From positions 3,968,001-4,032,000 of the forward strand of contig JAHSVC010000034.1 of NCBI GenBank assembly GCA_021397845.1: a DNA stretch of 64,000 nucleotides, in the 5' to 3' direction. Below, piece by piece: positions 1 to 11,220 of the stretch. The notes under the pieces are model-generated. The model had not been told where the DNA came from. It saw nothing but the letters and a program-made list of their open reading frames with translations, and searched no databases. How positions within the stretch are numbered: position 1 is the stretch's first letter; each line of letters opens with the position of its first letter. This DNA comes from Areca catechu. Taxonomy: Eukaryota > Streptophyta > Magnoliopsida > Arecales > Arecaceae. Position numbers and translations under genes: made by a program.

Positions 1-1371
1 GAAGGATCTGGAACTGGAGTCCTCGATACATCGGCAGCAACATCCAGCTCGGGCTCCACCATAAAGTCTCCAATATCAAACTCGGTGGAAGAGACATCCT
101 AGCCATCTCCTGTATCTGGTTCTGGGGCTGGAGGTGCTGGTGGAGCAGGAGGTGGTGCTAGAGGAGAGTCTGAATGTGTAGAGGATGGTACTTTGCTCGA
201 AGATAGTCTATCCAATGCAGCCAATATAGTAGTGATGCTATCACTCAATCCTCTATGTCACTCTCTCATCTCCACTTGAATCTGGTCAAATTGCTATTGA
301 ATAATCATAACCTCTGTCTCTATGCAAGTGACCCTCTCATCCATGCTATCTCCAGTACCTAGTATCTCAGTCTGTGCTGGAGTAGCTGGCTCAGACTGAG
401 CTGCAGGCTTGGGCTGTCTCTAGAATGTCTCTTTGTGGCTCAGATGGCCCGGCCTCATCAGTGAAAATCCACTCCTCCTCTGTGGCCTCCTCATCTGCAT
501 TAGTGGTCTGACCAGATACTCGTCATCTCCACTGACCTCAGACAAGATGAAAACCCATCCTGTGGAGGGATCTCTCATCGTAGATGTCCATATGTAGTAA
601 TAGTCTATATGGCTCTTCATCTACAATGACTCCATATGCCCTGAATAAGATTGTCAAACCCATACCATAGGGCAAGCAAAGTCTCCAACTTGAAGCAGCC
701 TCAGTCATCTGATGTACCATCAAAATCGAGAGGCATACTAGAGTGTGCTAAATCAGTGAAACCATCATCAACAACTCTTGCTCTGTGATGAAGTCAAAAC
801 GTCCGATCTTTGACAGAAAAATCCGGGCGATGATGATGTAACAACATCATCTTCGGTGAGAGTCTGGAGGCTGCCATTGTATCTCCCTCCCTTAGATCAT
901 CAGTCTCAAATATACAGTGGAGTCCACTCATGTAATCCACTAGTGAGTCTGCCACAAAACCTCTTATGGGAATCTCCTAGACTCTCAACACCTCAGCTGT
1001 AAGTGGAATCTCAGTACCTCAGACCTCTGCTATCCAACAATCTACTCCTATGGCTAGTGTACCGTAGAACTCTCTAATCAAGCCAAGGTAAAATCTCTCA
1101 GATAAAGAGCAAAAAATGTCAGGCCAGCATCTTTCAACCACTATCCAATCCAAAAATGATGCTGGTCCAGGCAGTCAAAGTCAACTCGCCATCCTCTGAC
1201 TATGACCTTAGAGGCCATCCTATCAGCTACAGGAACTGGCAGTCTGACTGGAATGTCTGGCTGGACCTGGGGCTCTGCTACCACTGGATCCTCATGATGT
1301 GCCTTTGTCTGTCGCTTGGCCTCCTGAATTGATGGACGAGGTCTCCTCACAACTTGCTTTCGGGGATCCAT
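1..1371 (-). pseudogene. env-like / plant transposon protein ORF 3' of copia pol, degenerate
   Basis: Starting with MDPRKQ at 1371, the minus strand gives a basic N-terminus, then segments around 1150-1000 and 960-720 that read in alternating frames. These resemble the accessory ORF some Sireviruses carry between pol and the 3' LTR (annotated env-like or putative plant transposon protein). The segment at 723-420 (reading MMVHQMTEAASSWRLCLPYG and on) leads to an acidic region. Below 420 a possible coiled coil (QFDQIQVEMRE at about 250-300) and a Pro/Ala-rich tail (about 180-60) follow. Stops and shifts break the frame several times. I see no clear signal peptide or transmembrane segment, so a true envelope role is not shown. 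Alternative: a captured host fragment. Confidence 0.45.
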
Positions 1372-1862
1372 TTCCAAACAAGAGGAATAGAAACAATCTA
1401 GGATAAAAAGAAATGGGATTTCATGGTGAAACCATGAGGAAACGGTGAAGAAATAGTGAAAAGAAAAAGAAATTGCTTCAAACAAAAAATCAGGAAGGAG
1501 GAACAGTGATTGGAGTCGAATGGAGTTCGGTATATGGCTTATGGATAAGTTGGCTCAGGGTTTGGAAGAAATTTGGGAAGAAAAGCTTGGATTTCCTTAT
1601 TTTTTCTCAGAATCCCACCGTTTAAGTATCGACTCGTGGCTGCAGATCAAGTGCCGACACTTTAAGTGTCGACACTTCAAAAAAAATCCAAAAAAAAATG
1701 AGAAAAAAAATCACAAAAAATTAGGAAAATTGATTTTAAGGGATTATGAGTGATTAATAATAATTTTGAATAATATTTAATCAGATAATTTCAAGGATAA
1801 TTTGAAAGATCATAAGGAGATCAAAAGTTCAATCAAAAGGATTAATGATCTCTAATTTCTTC
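1372..1862 (-). other. Spacer between copia pol and the env-like ORF, with TCGA palindrome
   Basis: This non-coding stretch separates the RNase H end from the env-like start. It holds a perfect 14-bp palindrome AAGTGTCGACACTT at 1664-1677 and diverged copies on its left (TATCGACTC at 1627, GTGCCGACACTT at 1651). An A-rich run (1678-1730) follows. The same palindrome is clustered in the 5' LTR of this element. I see no ORF with support here; the 77-codon plus-strand frame across it is judged chance. Confidence 0.6.
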
Positions 1863-3298
1863 TAATCATGTAGAACCTATCTTCTTGAAGAGATTTGGTC
1901 AATATATCAGCAATTGCATTTCAGTACACACAAATTCAAGCATAACATCATTATTTTCAACATGATCTCTAATAAAATGGTGTCTAATCTCAATATATTT
2001 ACTTCTAGAGTGCTGAAATGATTTTTAGTTAGATTTATAGCACTTGTATTATCATATCTTATGAGTGTCTTAATTAATTTGATTCCAAAATCTTCAAGTT
2101 GTTGCTTAATCTACAAGATTTGAGCACAATAACTTCCGACTGTAATATATTAAGCCTTAGCTATAGATAGTGCAACCGAAATTTGTTTCTTACAAAATCA
2201 CGAGATTAGGTTAACTCCAAGAAATTGGCAAGTTCCACTAGTACTTTTTATATCTAATTTACATCCAGCAAAGTCAGCATCAGAATAGCCAATTAAATCA
2301 ATTGAAGAATCTCTAGAATACCCAAACCAATATCAATAGTATTAGATAAGTATCTAAGAATGCGCTTAACAGCCATTAAATGAGATTCTTTAAGAGCAAG
2401 CTGATATCTAGCATACATGCAAATACTAAACATGATATGGTTTACTAGTATTCAAGTACAGTAATGAACCAATGATATCCCTATATATTTTTGATCAATA
2501 TTTTTATCACATTCATCTTTATCAAGTTTACAAGAAGGGCTCATAGGTGTACCTATTTGCTTGATTGTCTTCATCCCAAACTTTTTTAAGATTTCTCTTA
2601 TATACTTCGCTTGGTTGATGAAGATCCCTTCTCTAGTTTGCTTAATTTGAAGTTTGAGGAAGAGGTTAGTTCACCCATCATACTCATCTCGAACTCTCCC
2701 TGCATAAACTTGGCAAACTCTTGACAAAGTGTTTCATTAATAGTACCAAAAAAATATCATCAACATAAATTTGTACAACTAAGAGATCATTATTTTTCTT
2801 TTTCAAAAACAAGGTAATATCAACATGTCCTCTAGAGAAATTATTTTCAATAAAAAATTTGCTGAGTCTTTCATATCATGCTCAGGGTGCTTGTTTCAAA
2901 TCATAAAGTACTTTGTGAAGTTTGAAAATATAATCAGGATGTGCATGATTTTCAAATCTAGGTGGTTGTTCAACAAAAATTTCTTCAGCAATATAACCAT
3001 TTAAAAATATACTTTTAACATCTATTTAAAAAAGTTTGAAATTTATAAAACATGCAAATGTTAAAAGTAATCTAATAGTTTCAAGTCTAGCTACTGGAGC
3101 AAAGGTTTCATCAAAATCAATTCTTTCTTCTTGATTATAACCTTTAGCTACCAGCCTAGCCTTGTTTCTATTTACTACACTATTTTCATCTAATTTATTT
3201 TTATACACCCATTTTGTACCAATTATTGAAACATTAGATGGTCTTTCTATTAGTATCCAAACTTTGTTTCTTTCAAATTGATTTAATTTTTCCTGCAT
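1863..3298 (-). pseudogene. Copia reverse transcriptase and RNase H, broken
   Basis: This is the RVT_2-type reverse transcriptase followed by RNase H, the C-terminal part of the copia polyprotein. The N-terminal RT part (3298-3026) reads GTKWVYKNKLDENSVVNRNK, KARLVAKGYNQEE and FDETFAPVARLETIR, all hallmarks of copia RT. The catalytic YVDD box is visible at about 2775-2745 (VQIYVDDIFFG). The RNase H end reads IADILTKSLQEDRFYMIR at about 1925-1865. At least five frame changes or stops lie between these blocks, so no functional enzyme is encoded. RT would copy the element RNA into cDNA in cytoplasmic particles. Confidence 0.85.
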
Positions 3299-3303
3299 AG
3301 TAA

Positions 3304-4627
3304 TTATCCAATTTGGATCTTTTTCAGCTTCTTCAATACATTTAGGTTCAATTTGAGAAACAAAAGTAATGTAATCACATCATTTCTAATAGATGATCTA
3401 GTTCTTATCCCTCTCAATGGATCACCTAAGATCAATTTCTTAGGATGTCCATGAGCATACCTCCATCCTTTTGGTAGATCTTTGTACTTCGACAAGGATT
3501 TTGTGGCTTCTTCTCCATCCTTCTTGTTTTGATCTTTTTCATCCTTTTGGGAAAGGGGATCATCTAAAGTCAGCTTCTTTAGTCCTTCAGTACCTGCACA
3601 TGCATCAGAAGTATCCTCTTTTCTAGAGGATTTATTAGTAGACTCTTCAAATACTACATGCACTGATTTTTCTACTAGCAATGTTCTTTAATTAAAAACT
3701 CTGGATGCCTTACTAGATGTAGAGTATGCTAAGAAGATACCTTCATCGGACTTGGCATCAAATTTATCTAAGTTTTCTTTTCCATTATTTAAAACAAAGC
3801 AATGGCAACCAAAAACCCAAAAATATTTCAAAATAGGTTTTCTTTATTTCCAAAGTTCATAGGGTGTTTTCTTTAAAATAGGTTGAATTAAAATATGATT
3901 AAAATGTAACAAGCGGTATTAACAGGTTTAGCCCAAAATATCTTGGAAGATCATTTTTAGAAAGCATTGTACGTGCCATTTCTTCTAAAGTCCTATTTTC
4001 TTTCTACCACCCTATTTTGTTAAGGTGTCCTAGGTGTAGAAAAATTATGATCAATTCTTTTTTCATTATAAAAATTTTTTTGATTTTATTATTATGTACC
4101 ATGGTCACTATACATAAAACAACTGAAGTACCTTTTTCATTTAAAACTTTTCGATAAAACTTCAAAAAGGCTAAAAAATCATTCATCATTGAGCCAAAAA
4201 TAAAAATGAGAGAGAAATCATTCACTATAATTAATCATATCTCTTGCCTGCTAGGCTTGTTGTCCTATTTGGTCTAAAGAGATCCATACAGAGTTGCTTT
4301 AATGGCCTAGAAGTTGAAAAAAACCTTTTGGTTTGAAAGATATTTTTGCTTGTTTTTCAAATTGACATGCTTCACATATTTTATCTTTTCAAAACTAAGT
4401 TTTGATAAATCTTTTATTAAATCTTTTTTGCATAATTTTGAAAGAAGACGCATGCTTGCATGACCTAATCTATGATGCCAAAGCCAACTAGTCTCATTAA
4501 TTATGGAATACATTGCAACTAGGCATTCACCATCAGGCAAAGGTAAATTGTCTAGATCAATAAGATAGATGTTGACATGCCTTTTTCCAGTGAATTTCAC
4601 TCCATTATCATCAAGACTAGCAACCAT
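3304..4627 (-). pseudogene. Copia integrase region, broken
   Basis: The GAG-pre-integrase zinc-binding region at 4500-4430 reads WLWHHRLGHASMRLLSKLCKK, giving the HxxxxH half of the HHCC finger. The following integrase core (4250-3690) is badly shifted. A long linker between IN and RT (3681-3304) is hydrophilic and contains LPKGWRYAHGHPKKLILGDP, a motif typical of the Sirevirus IN-RT linker. Integrase would insert the cDNA into host chromosomes. Stops and frameshifts make it non-functional. Confidence 0.75.
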
Positions 4628-4651
4628 GCAAGAGATGATTCAAAAATAACT

Positions 4652-4924
4652 TTAAAAATCTTTGTCACAAAACTGACTAATACTAAGCAAATTATATTTC
4701 AATCCTTCAACTAATAAAACATTATCTATAAATATAGATGGAGAGATATAAACTTTATCGATACCAATGATTTTTCCTTTACTATTATCTCCAAAAATTA
4801 CATTCTCTCCATTCAGTGCCTCAAGAGAAGTGAATTGCTTCACATCTCCTATAATGTATCTTGAGCAACTACTGTTAAGATACCACAATCTTTTTTTTTC
4901 TTTGGTTGCAAGACACACCTGCAA
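4652..4924 (-). pseudogene. Copia aspartic protease, active site lost
   Basis: This 90-codon open segment shows the copia protease pattern. The usual W-x-L-D-S-G-x-S/T-x-H-M start is here LWYLNSSCSRYIIGD, so the catalytic Asp is Asn and the following Gly is Ser. Later blocks (GENVIFGDNSKGKIIGIDKV, LKYNLLSISQFCDKDF) are well kept. The protease normally cuts the Gag-Pol polyprotein inside the particle. With Asp replaced it should be inactive. Confidence 0.8.
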
Positions 4925-5639
4925 AATAAATTAAGTTTTTATTTTAGGTATCCAAGACATCTTGGATCTTTTTGGGTTAGTACTAAAGATGGTTCCTTTT
5001 GGAACCCAAATCTTTTTAGAATTATTAATCTTTCTAAGATCACATTGATATGCTTTATGACCTAACTTTCTACAAGAATAACATGTAATGCTAGAGGATG
5101 TAGGTATAAAGAAATTCTTGAAATATTTTTGCTATTTTTGAGATCTAAAATCCAAACCTGCTTTGTTGAAAACTGCTCTTTGATTGTTCAATAAAAGATT
5201 TAGCTTTTCAGAGCTATATGTAAATTTTTCAACAAAGGGTTTAACTTTGTCAAGCTCATTTTTGAATTTCTGATTTTCTACCTCAAGGTCTTTATTTTTT
5301 TTTAAAGTTCATTGTTTGAAATGATGACCTTGGATCTTTTTAAAACTTCAGTTTTCATTGATAAAGCATTCTTTTGTCTTTCTAAAATATCAATCTTAGT
5401 CTTTAAATCACTATTTTCATTTGTAAGATTGGTGTTTTCATGAGAAGATGAACTAGCATGCTTTTTCAACTTTTGTTTTCAATTTTTAGCAATCTATATT
5501 TCTTCATGAGCTCATCAAATGCATCTCTAAGTTCATCAAATATAAATTCAGGTTCAAAGTCAGAATGAACCTCATCTTCTTGAACCATGAAGCATAGATT
5601 GGCGACTTCAGTTTGTTCTTCTTCTTAATTGGAGTCCTC

Positions 5640-6614
5640 ACTCTCACTCTAAGTTACCATCATTGCCTTCTTTCTAAATCTTCTCTTGGACTTCTTTAGG
5701 AGAGGACAATCAAACTTATAATGTCTGGGCTTCTTGCATTTAAAGCAAATTGGTGGTTCCTTCTTTTTTTTTCTCCTTTTCTTTGCTAGGTAGATGCTTC
5801 TTTTGTAAGGAAATTTCTTTCTTCTCATAAACCTTTTGAATCTTCTTGCATGAGTGCCTCTTCATCCTCATTTTCTTCTTCTTTAGATTCTTCACTTGAA
5901 GACTCTTCTTGTGTTGTAGATTTGAAAGCTATAGTCTTCTTTTTATCCATGTCCATTGCCTTTTGCTTCAGGTTCAACTCATAAGTCATGAGTGAACCTA
6001 TAAGTTGCTCCCATGAAAGTGTCTTAACACTTTGGCTTCTTAAATAGCTATCATTTTTGGATCCCAAGATGTTGGCAGTGACCTGAGAATTTATTTACAA
6101 GGTCAGCATTAGACATAGTCTTGCCAAGACTTCTCATGCCATTTATAATATTTGTAAATCTAGTATACATATCAGTAATAGATTCATTAGGTTCCATTCG
6201 AAACATCTTATAAGTATGTATAAGCATATTAACTTTAGTATTTTTTACTTGATTGGCACCCTCATGAGTAACCTCAAGTGTCTCATATTTTCTTAGCATA
6301 GGTGCATGTGAAAATCCTATTGAATTTACTAGGATCCAATGCACAATATAGTAGATTAATTACTTTCGCATTAATCTTGGATTATTTAATATCATTTTCT
6401 TCCCAATCCTCTTCAAGTTTTGGCATGGAAACGTCATTAACAATGACTGAGAGAATATGAGGACCTTTATCTATAACTTTCCATAAATTGTAATCGATTG
6501 AATGCATGTAAATTCTCATACGTATTTTTCAATACGTGTAATTAGTGCCATAAAAGTAAAGAGGTTATTTGAGACTTGTCCCTCAACTATACTATAACCA
6601 AGTGGGGCTGCCAT
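5640..6614 (-). pseudogene. Copia Gag (UBN2 type) with CCHC zinc knuckle, broken
   Basis: Gag probably starts at ATG 6614 (MAAPLGYSIVEGQ), 44 nt past the primer binding site. The UBN2-type capsid domain reads through several frames: LEEDWEEN at about 6420, CALDPSEFNR at about 6345-6315, then YETLEVTHEGANQVK, MFRMEPNESITDMYTRFTNI (6270-6150). An acidic Ser/Glu-rich stretch follows (5920-5840). The zinc knuckle at about 5745-5702 reads CFKCKKPRHYKFDC, which fits CX2CX4HX4C. Gag would form the virus-like particle and bind RNA. Frame shifts near 6340, 6060 and 5830 break it. Confidence 0.8.
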
Positions 6615-6657
6615 AGATTTTTACTCAAGGCGGTTAGACCTATAAACTGAGAACGTG

Positions 6658-6669
6658 GCTTTGAAACCA
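6658..6669 (-). other. Primer binding site of the Sirevirus-like copia
   Basis: On the minus strand the sequence TGGTTTCAAAGC lies two bases inside the LTR end. It matches the initiator-tRNA-Met type PBS (TGGTATCAGAGC) at 10 of 12 bases. Its place between LTR and gag fixes the element's orientation. Confidence 0.75.
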
Positions 6670-6671
6670 CT

Positions 6672-8162
6672 TGTTGCCCAGTAAGCAACCCAAGGGGGGG
6701 GGAATTGGGTTTTAAAAACTTTTACAAGTATGTGATAATTCAAAAAACTATTTAAGTGCTAGTGAATTATAAGTATTTGTATGCTATTTAAGAATATGTA
6801 GTAGAAATAAGTAAGTAAATGCAAGGTAAATAAAGACAAATAATAAAAGAACAAGCAACCACAAAACAACAAATATATAGTGGTTCGGTGCATACCAAAG
6901 CACCTACATCTACTCCCCAAGGTTCACTTGGGAATTCCACTATAATCTTCCTCGATTATAGCCGATTAGTTTTTCGGGCTCACTAATCAAAACCCAACTT
7001 ATTTTTACCGGGAACACAAGTTAAAATCCTTTTGGTTTTACAAGCTAACCAAAAAACCTAATTAGTTTTGTAACTCAGGCTCACCAATAACCTCCTTGGT
7101 TTTGTCACTTAAGATAACAAAAAACCTTCATTGGTTTTATCACAAAGGCTCACCAACAAATCTCAACTCTAGTTTCAATTCCCTTGAAACTAAAAAAAAC
7201 AGTAACAAGATTCAAGTAGAATGTATGAACTACAAAAAGCTTTCAAATAAAAGTAAATATCTCTTTGAAGCTCTTTGATTGCTATTGAAAATGCTTGTCT
7301 TCAAGTTGTTGAAGCCTTAAATGATGCTTGAATGGTTGACTTGAATGCTCTTGAATGTTTTGAATGCTTGAACACTCAACTTCTCTCAAAAGTAATGAAT
7401 TCTCAATGAATAATCAATAACTTCTCATTAGTTGTTTCCCTCTTGAGTTGCATCCAAGCATCAAATGACAGTTTTTGACTATTGAAGAGGTGAAAACTAG
7501 TCGTTGGAGGGCAAAAAGATAATTCTGTGCTTCAAAAAAACTAGCTGTTACTGTTCAACAAAACTGTAAGTGTCGACACTTCAAGTCATAGAGTCGATAC
7601 CTTGACTCGACACTTGGTCTCCATGAATCGACACTTAGTTCAAAAAAATATTTCTGAAGCTCTCTAAAAATCTCAGGTGAGTCGACACTTCTTCTGGTGA
7701 GTTGACACTTAAGTCGATACTTAAAAGGAGTCTGAAATTCAGCATGTTCTGTATAATTTGTCTCAGGCCTTGAGTCGATCCTTGAGTCGACACTTGAGCT
7801 CCATGAGTCGACACTTTGAACGTGCCATCTGAAACTTCTTCTGCGTATCAGCTCAAACTTCTGTAAGTCAACACTATGAGTCGACACTTCACATCTATGA
7901 GTCGACACTTGGCTGAAATTTTTGAAACTCAATTGAAACTTCGCTAAATCTTTTTCAAAATGAAAACTTAAGTTCTTTCAAGTCATTCTTTGTATTTAAG
8001 TCATTTAACTTTAAAATTTCATCCATAAGGAGACTTCTTCAACTATTGACAAGCAATTTAACCAACTAACTTAATGAGTACCTTTTTTTGATAAAATATT
8101 TTTTAATGAATGGTTAGTACTCAAATATACTTAAATATTTTATAATCATCAAAATCAATACA
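6672..8162 (-). mobile_element. 5' LTR of the Sirevirus-like copia
   Basis: The LTR runs on the minus strand from TGTATTGATTTTGATGATT at 8162 to an end in CAACA at 6672, two bases before the PBS, about 1.49 kb. The TG...CA ends and the TGATTTTGATGA-type start fit Sirevirus LTRs. It contains the TCGACACTT motif cluster (7568-7910). Coding frames across it are chance. Both ends are read by eye because the 3' LTR is outside the window. Confidence 0.65.
7566..7912 (-). repeat. Cluster of palindromic GTCGACACTT motifs in the copia LTR
   Basis: About ten copies of the core (G)TCGACACTT or one-base variants occur in 350 bp (for example at 7570, 7602, 7626, 7681, 7795, 7807, 7878, 7901), often preceded by TGAG. 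One copy (7568-7581) is the perfect palindrome AAGTGTCGACACTT. Spacing is irregular (roughly 20-90 bp), so this is not a simple tandem array. Sirevirus LTRs are known to carry clustered palindromic motifs upstream of the promoter, and this seems to be this family's version. Confidence 0.75.
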
Positions 8163-10593
8163 GGAGTCAATATCATAGTCATCCAGCGAGGGATCGAGGC
8201 CAACCTAGAAAATCTAGGTGATCACAGACATGAGGCACCCCATGTCCAAGAAGGAGGTCCAACGCTTGACTGACACGTTGCCCCCTAAGCCCATTCATCT
8301 CGTGCTCCATCGAGTGCTGCCAGCTATTCTTCAAGGCCCTATGCAAGATGCATGACTTTTCCTGAATGGAAGAGTGTCGAGAGGCATCAAGGGACTAAAG
8401 AAGCTCTTCACCTCTCCCTCATTACTGTTTTGACCAGAGTCCGGAGAGGAGCTCCTCTTATACCTAGCGGTCTTCCAGAAAGTAGTTAGCTCGATGCTGG
8501 TTGTCCATACCGATGAGGATGGTCTTCAGCGATCGATCTATTACACCAGCAAGCTGCTCCATGATGTAGAAACCAGGTACACCTGATCTATTACACCTGA
8601 TATACTAGCATCTTAGGCCTTATTTCCAAGCTCACCTAATTACGGTCCTCACTGACTAACCCCTAAGGGCCATTCTGAGCTATCCGGATACCTCGGGATA
8701 CCTGACTAAGTGGGTGGTGAAGCTCAGTGAATTCGACATCTCCTACCACCCACGGCCATCTCAAAAGGCCCGGTTCTAGCTAACTTCCTGGTGGAATGTG
8801 CTTGGATGAGCGAGGACTCGAAGGAGGCTGGCAAAACGGCCAAGGCCGAGCAGGATCCAGCCCCAGGAGAAATGACATGGATTCTTCATGTCGACGGTGC
8901 ATCCAATGCTGGAGGGAGTCGAGCTAGACTCATTATTGCCAATGCCAATGGGATGGTCGTTGAGACGCACTGTGCTTCCTCTTCAAAGTAACCAACAACC
9001 ATGTCGAATATGAGACACTCCTCACGGGGCTGAAGGTGTCTTGTGAGCTGGGCATGACGAGCCTGAGGGTCTTCACAAACTCTCAACTAGTGGCAGGCCA
9101 AGTCTCAAGCGAATACGAAGCCAGGGATTCTATGATAATGAAGTACCTGGATCAAGTACGCTCATGCATGGTGAACCTCTAGTACTTCAAAATTTTTCAT
9201 ATCCTCCATGAGGAGAAAGCTTGCATCAATATACTCTTCAAATATGACATGCTGGACTCATTGCTAAGGCATACCTTCATCGAATACCTGAAGGTCCCCA
9301 GTTATGAGGTCATGGGCGAGGTCCAATAGGTTGCCCTCGAGGCAAGCTGGATGGATCCATATATCAAGTACATAGCTGATGGAATCTTGCCTAAAGATTG
9401 TGTAGAGGTCGGCCTCCTAAAGTGGAAAGGCTCATTTCATCCTCATGGATGGATAGCTCTATAAAAGGTCCTACTCCTATCCCCTGCTGAAATGCTTGAG
9501 ATCTTTAGAGACTCTCTATGTCCTCTAGGAGATACACAAGGGCATCTACGGGAACCATGTAGAGGGTAGGACTTTGACCTACAAAGCCCTTCGATAGGGG
9601 TACTACTGGGAGACCATGCAGGAAGATGCTACCGAGTTATGTGGAAGTGTGATCGATGCTACCGAGTTATGTGGAAGTGTGATCATTGCCAGAGACACAC
9701 CCACATCCAATGACATCCGACCTCCCTACTATCCCAGCTCTCTTCTCCATGGCCATTCATCCAATGTGGGTAGACATTTAGGACCTTTTTTCCTAGCATC
9801 CGGTTAGTGGAAGTACCTGATTGTCGCCATGACTATTTCACCAAATAGGTGGAAGCGGAGCCCCTGATCCGGATCACTGAAGGCAAGGCGAGGTCCTTTC
9901 TCCGAAGGTTGATTATTTGCTATTTTGGACTTCCCCATACCATCATCATAAACAACGAGTGATAGTTCGACAACCAGATTTTTGAGAAGTTCTGCACTAA
10001 CCTGAACATCTATCACCGCTTCACGTCAGTAGCTCACCCCAGACCAACGAAGAGGCGAGATGATGAATCAGACCATCCTCCTGGGACTCCATACCTATCT
10101 AGATGAGGTGAAGGGCCAGTGGGCTGACGAGCTATACAGCATACTGTGGGCCTACCACACCACACCTCGGATGGTGATAGGTGAGACACCCTTCAATTTG
10201 GTCTTTGGCATAGAAGTCATAATCCCGGTCAAGGTAGGCCTACTTACGTAACAGGTCCAACGTATTATGAGGCCGCCAACCCTACGGCATCCTCCTCAAC
10301 CTTGACCTACTGGATAAAACAAGAGACAAAGCACGACTCTGCATGACGGCATACCGGCAGCGGATGGCCGGCTACTACAACTCCCACATGAGGTCCAAGG
10401 CCTTCCATCTGAGTGACCTCGTGCTCACGCATGTGGAAGCTTCCCAGCCTAGCCAATATGGTAAGTTGTCCCCGAACTGGGAGGGCCCCTACAGGGTGGT
10501 CGAAGCCTTGTCACGAGGAGCATACCGAATCACCAGTCTAGATGGAGCTGCATTCCCCGATCATGGAATGCCTCAAACTTGAGGATGTACTAT
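8163..10593 (+). pseudogene. Tat-like gypsy pol: RT end, RNase H, aRNH, integrase, broken
   Basis: Conserved blocks in order: end of RT (RGIEAN at about 8190, MRHPMSKKEVQRLT at 8230-8275); RNase H (LYLAVFQKVVSSMLVV, RSIYYTSKLLHDVETRYT, 8455-8580); LSEFDISYHPRPSQ (8720-8765); second RNase H (WILHVDGASNAGGSRARLII, 8878-8940). Integrase C-terminal blocks are SYTAYCGPTTPHL-like (10130), GETPFNLVFGIEVIIPVKVGL (10180-10245), NWEGPYRVVEALSRGAYRI (10475-10535) and the terminal NLRMYY (10574-10591) before TAG at 10591-10593. There are many stops and frame changes, so the copy is dead. A 21-bp segment near 9635-9680 is duplicated in tandem. Confidence 0.85.
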
Positions 10594-10682
10594 TAGTGAT
10601 GTACTCCCCATGTCCAAGAACGGAATGAAATGCTTCTTCGGTAGCTTAGTTCAGCCCTATCTTTTGGAATGCACTCATCCAT

Positions 10683-11220
10683 CGGTCTCCAGGTTTGGTG
10701 AAGCAAGCTGGGAGCCTCAGTACCCCACACTCAACCAGGAGTCTTAGTGGCCCGCACTCAAGCCGGGAGCCTCAGCACCTTATACTCATCCATTGATCTT
10801 CAGGTCTGGCGGAGAGCTGGGAGCTCGATACCCCGCACTCAACCCGAGAGTCCAGTACCCCGCACTCAAGCTAGGAGCCTCAGCATCCCGCACTCATCTA
10901 TCAGTCCCTAGGTCTAGCGAAGAAAGTCAGGAGCCTCAGCACCACGCACTTAAGTTGGAAGTCTCAATCCTCGTACTCAAGTCGGGAGTCTCTATCCCCA
11001 TACTCAAGTTGGGAGCCTTAGTGCCACGCACTCATCCATTGATCCCCATGTCCGATGAAGAGAGCCGAGAGCCTCAGTGCCCCGCACTCATCCGTCGGTC
11101 CCTAGGTCCGGCCAAAAAAGTCGGGAGCCTCAGTGCACCATACTCAAGCCAAGAGCTTTAGCACCCCTTGCTTAAGCCGAGAGTCTTAGTGCCCCGCACT
11201 CGCTCGTCGATCCCCGGGCC
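10683..11220 (+). repeat. Minisatellite 3' of gypsy pol, about 30-bp and longer units
   Basis: At least twelve diverged copies of a motif built from CCGCACTCAAG followed by GGGAGCCTCAGTACC occur in 540 bp. Every few copies a longer segment (CATTGATC...CAGGTC..GCGAA) is interleaved, giving a higher-order pattern of roughly 110-130 bp. Open frames here come from the repeat being free of stops and are not taken as genes. Confidence 0.8.

Larger units (their letters stand above)
1..8162 (-). mobile_element. Sirevirus-like Ty1/copia retrotransposon, left end outside window
   Basis: This is a minus-strand LTR retrotransposon. From high to low coordinates it has a 5' LTR (8162-6672), a primer binding site, gag with a CCHC knuckle, protease, integrase, reverse transcriptase/RNase H, then a further ORF (env-like) below 1371. 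That order (gag, PR, IN, RT, RH) is the Ty1/copia order. The gag type, the extra ORF 3' of pol and the palindromic motifs in the LTR point to the Sirevirus lineage. The 3' LTR would lie left of base 1. All frames carry stops and shifts, so this is a dead copy. The right boundary abuts a gypsy element in mid-pol, so the copia probably inserted into it. Confidence 0.85.

Noticed and set aside
1520..1753. 77-codon plus-strand ORF
   Set aside because: Runs across the palindrome and A-rich spacer of the copia element; composition gives a Lys/Asn-rich tail without any motif.
7566..7912. CRISPR-like array
   Set aside because: Repeat core is about 10-14 bp with irregular spacing, in a plant LTR; no CRISPR features.
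10793..11161. 122-codon plus-strand ORF
   Set aside because: Open only because the minisatellite units lack stops in this frame.
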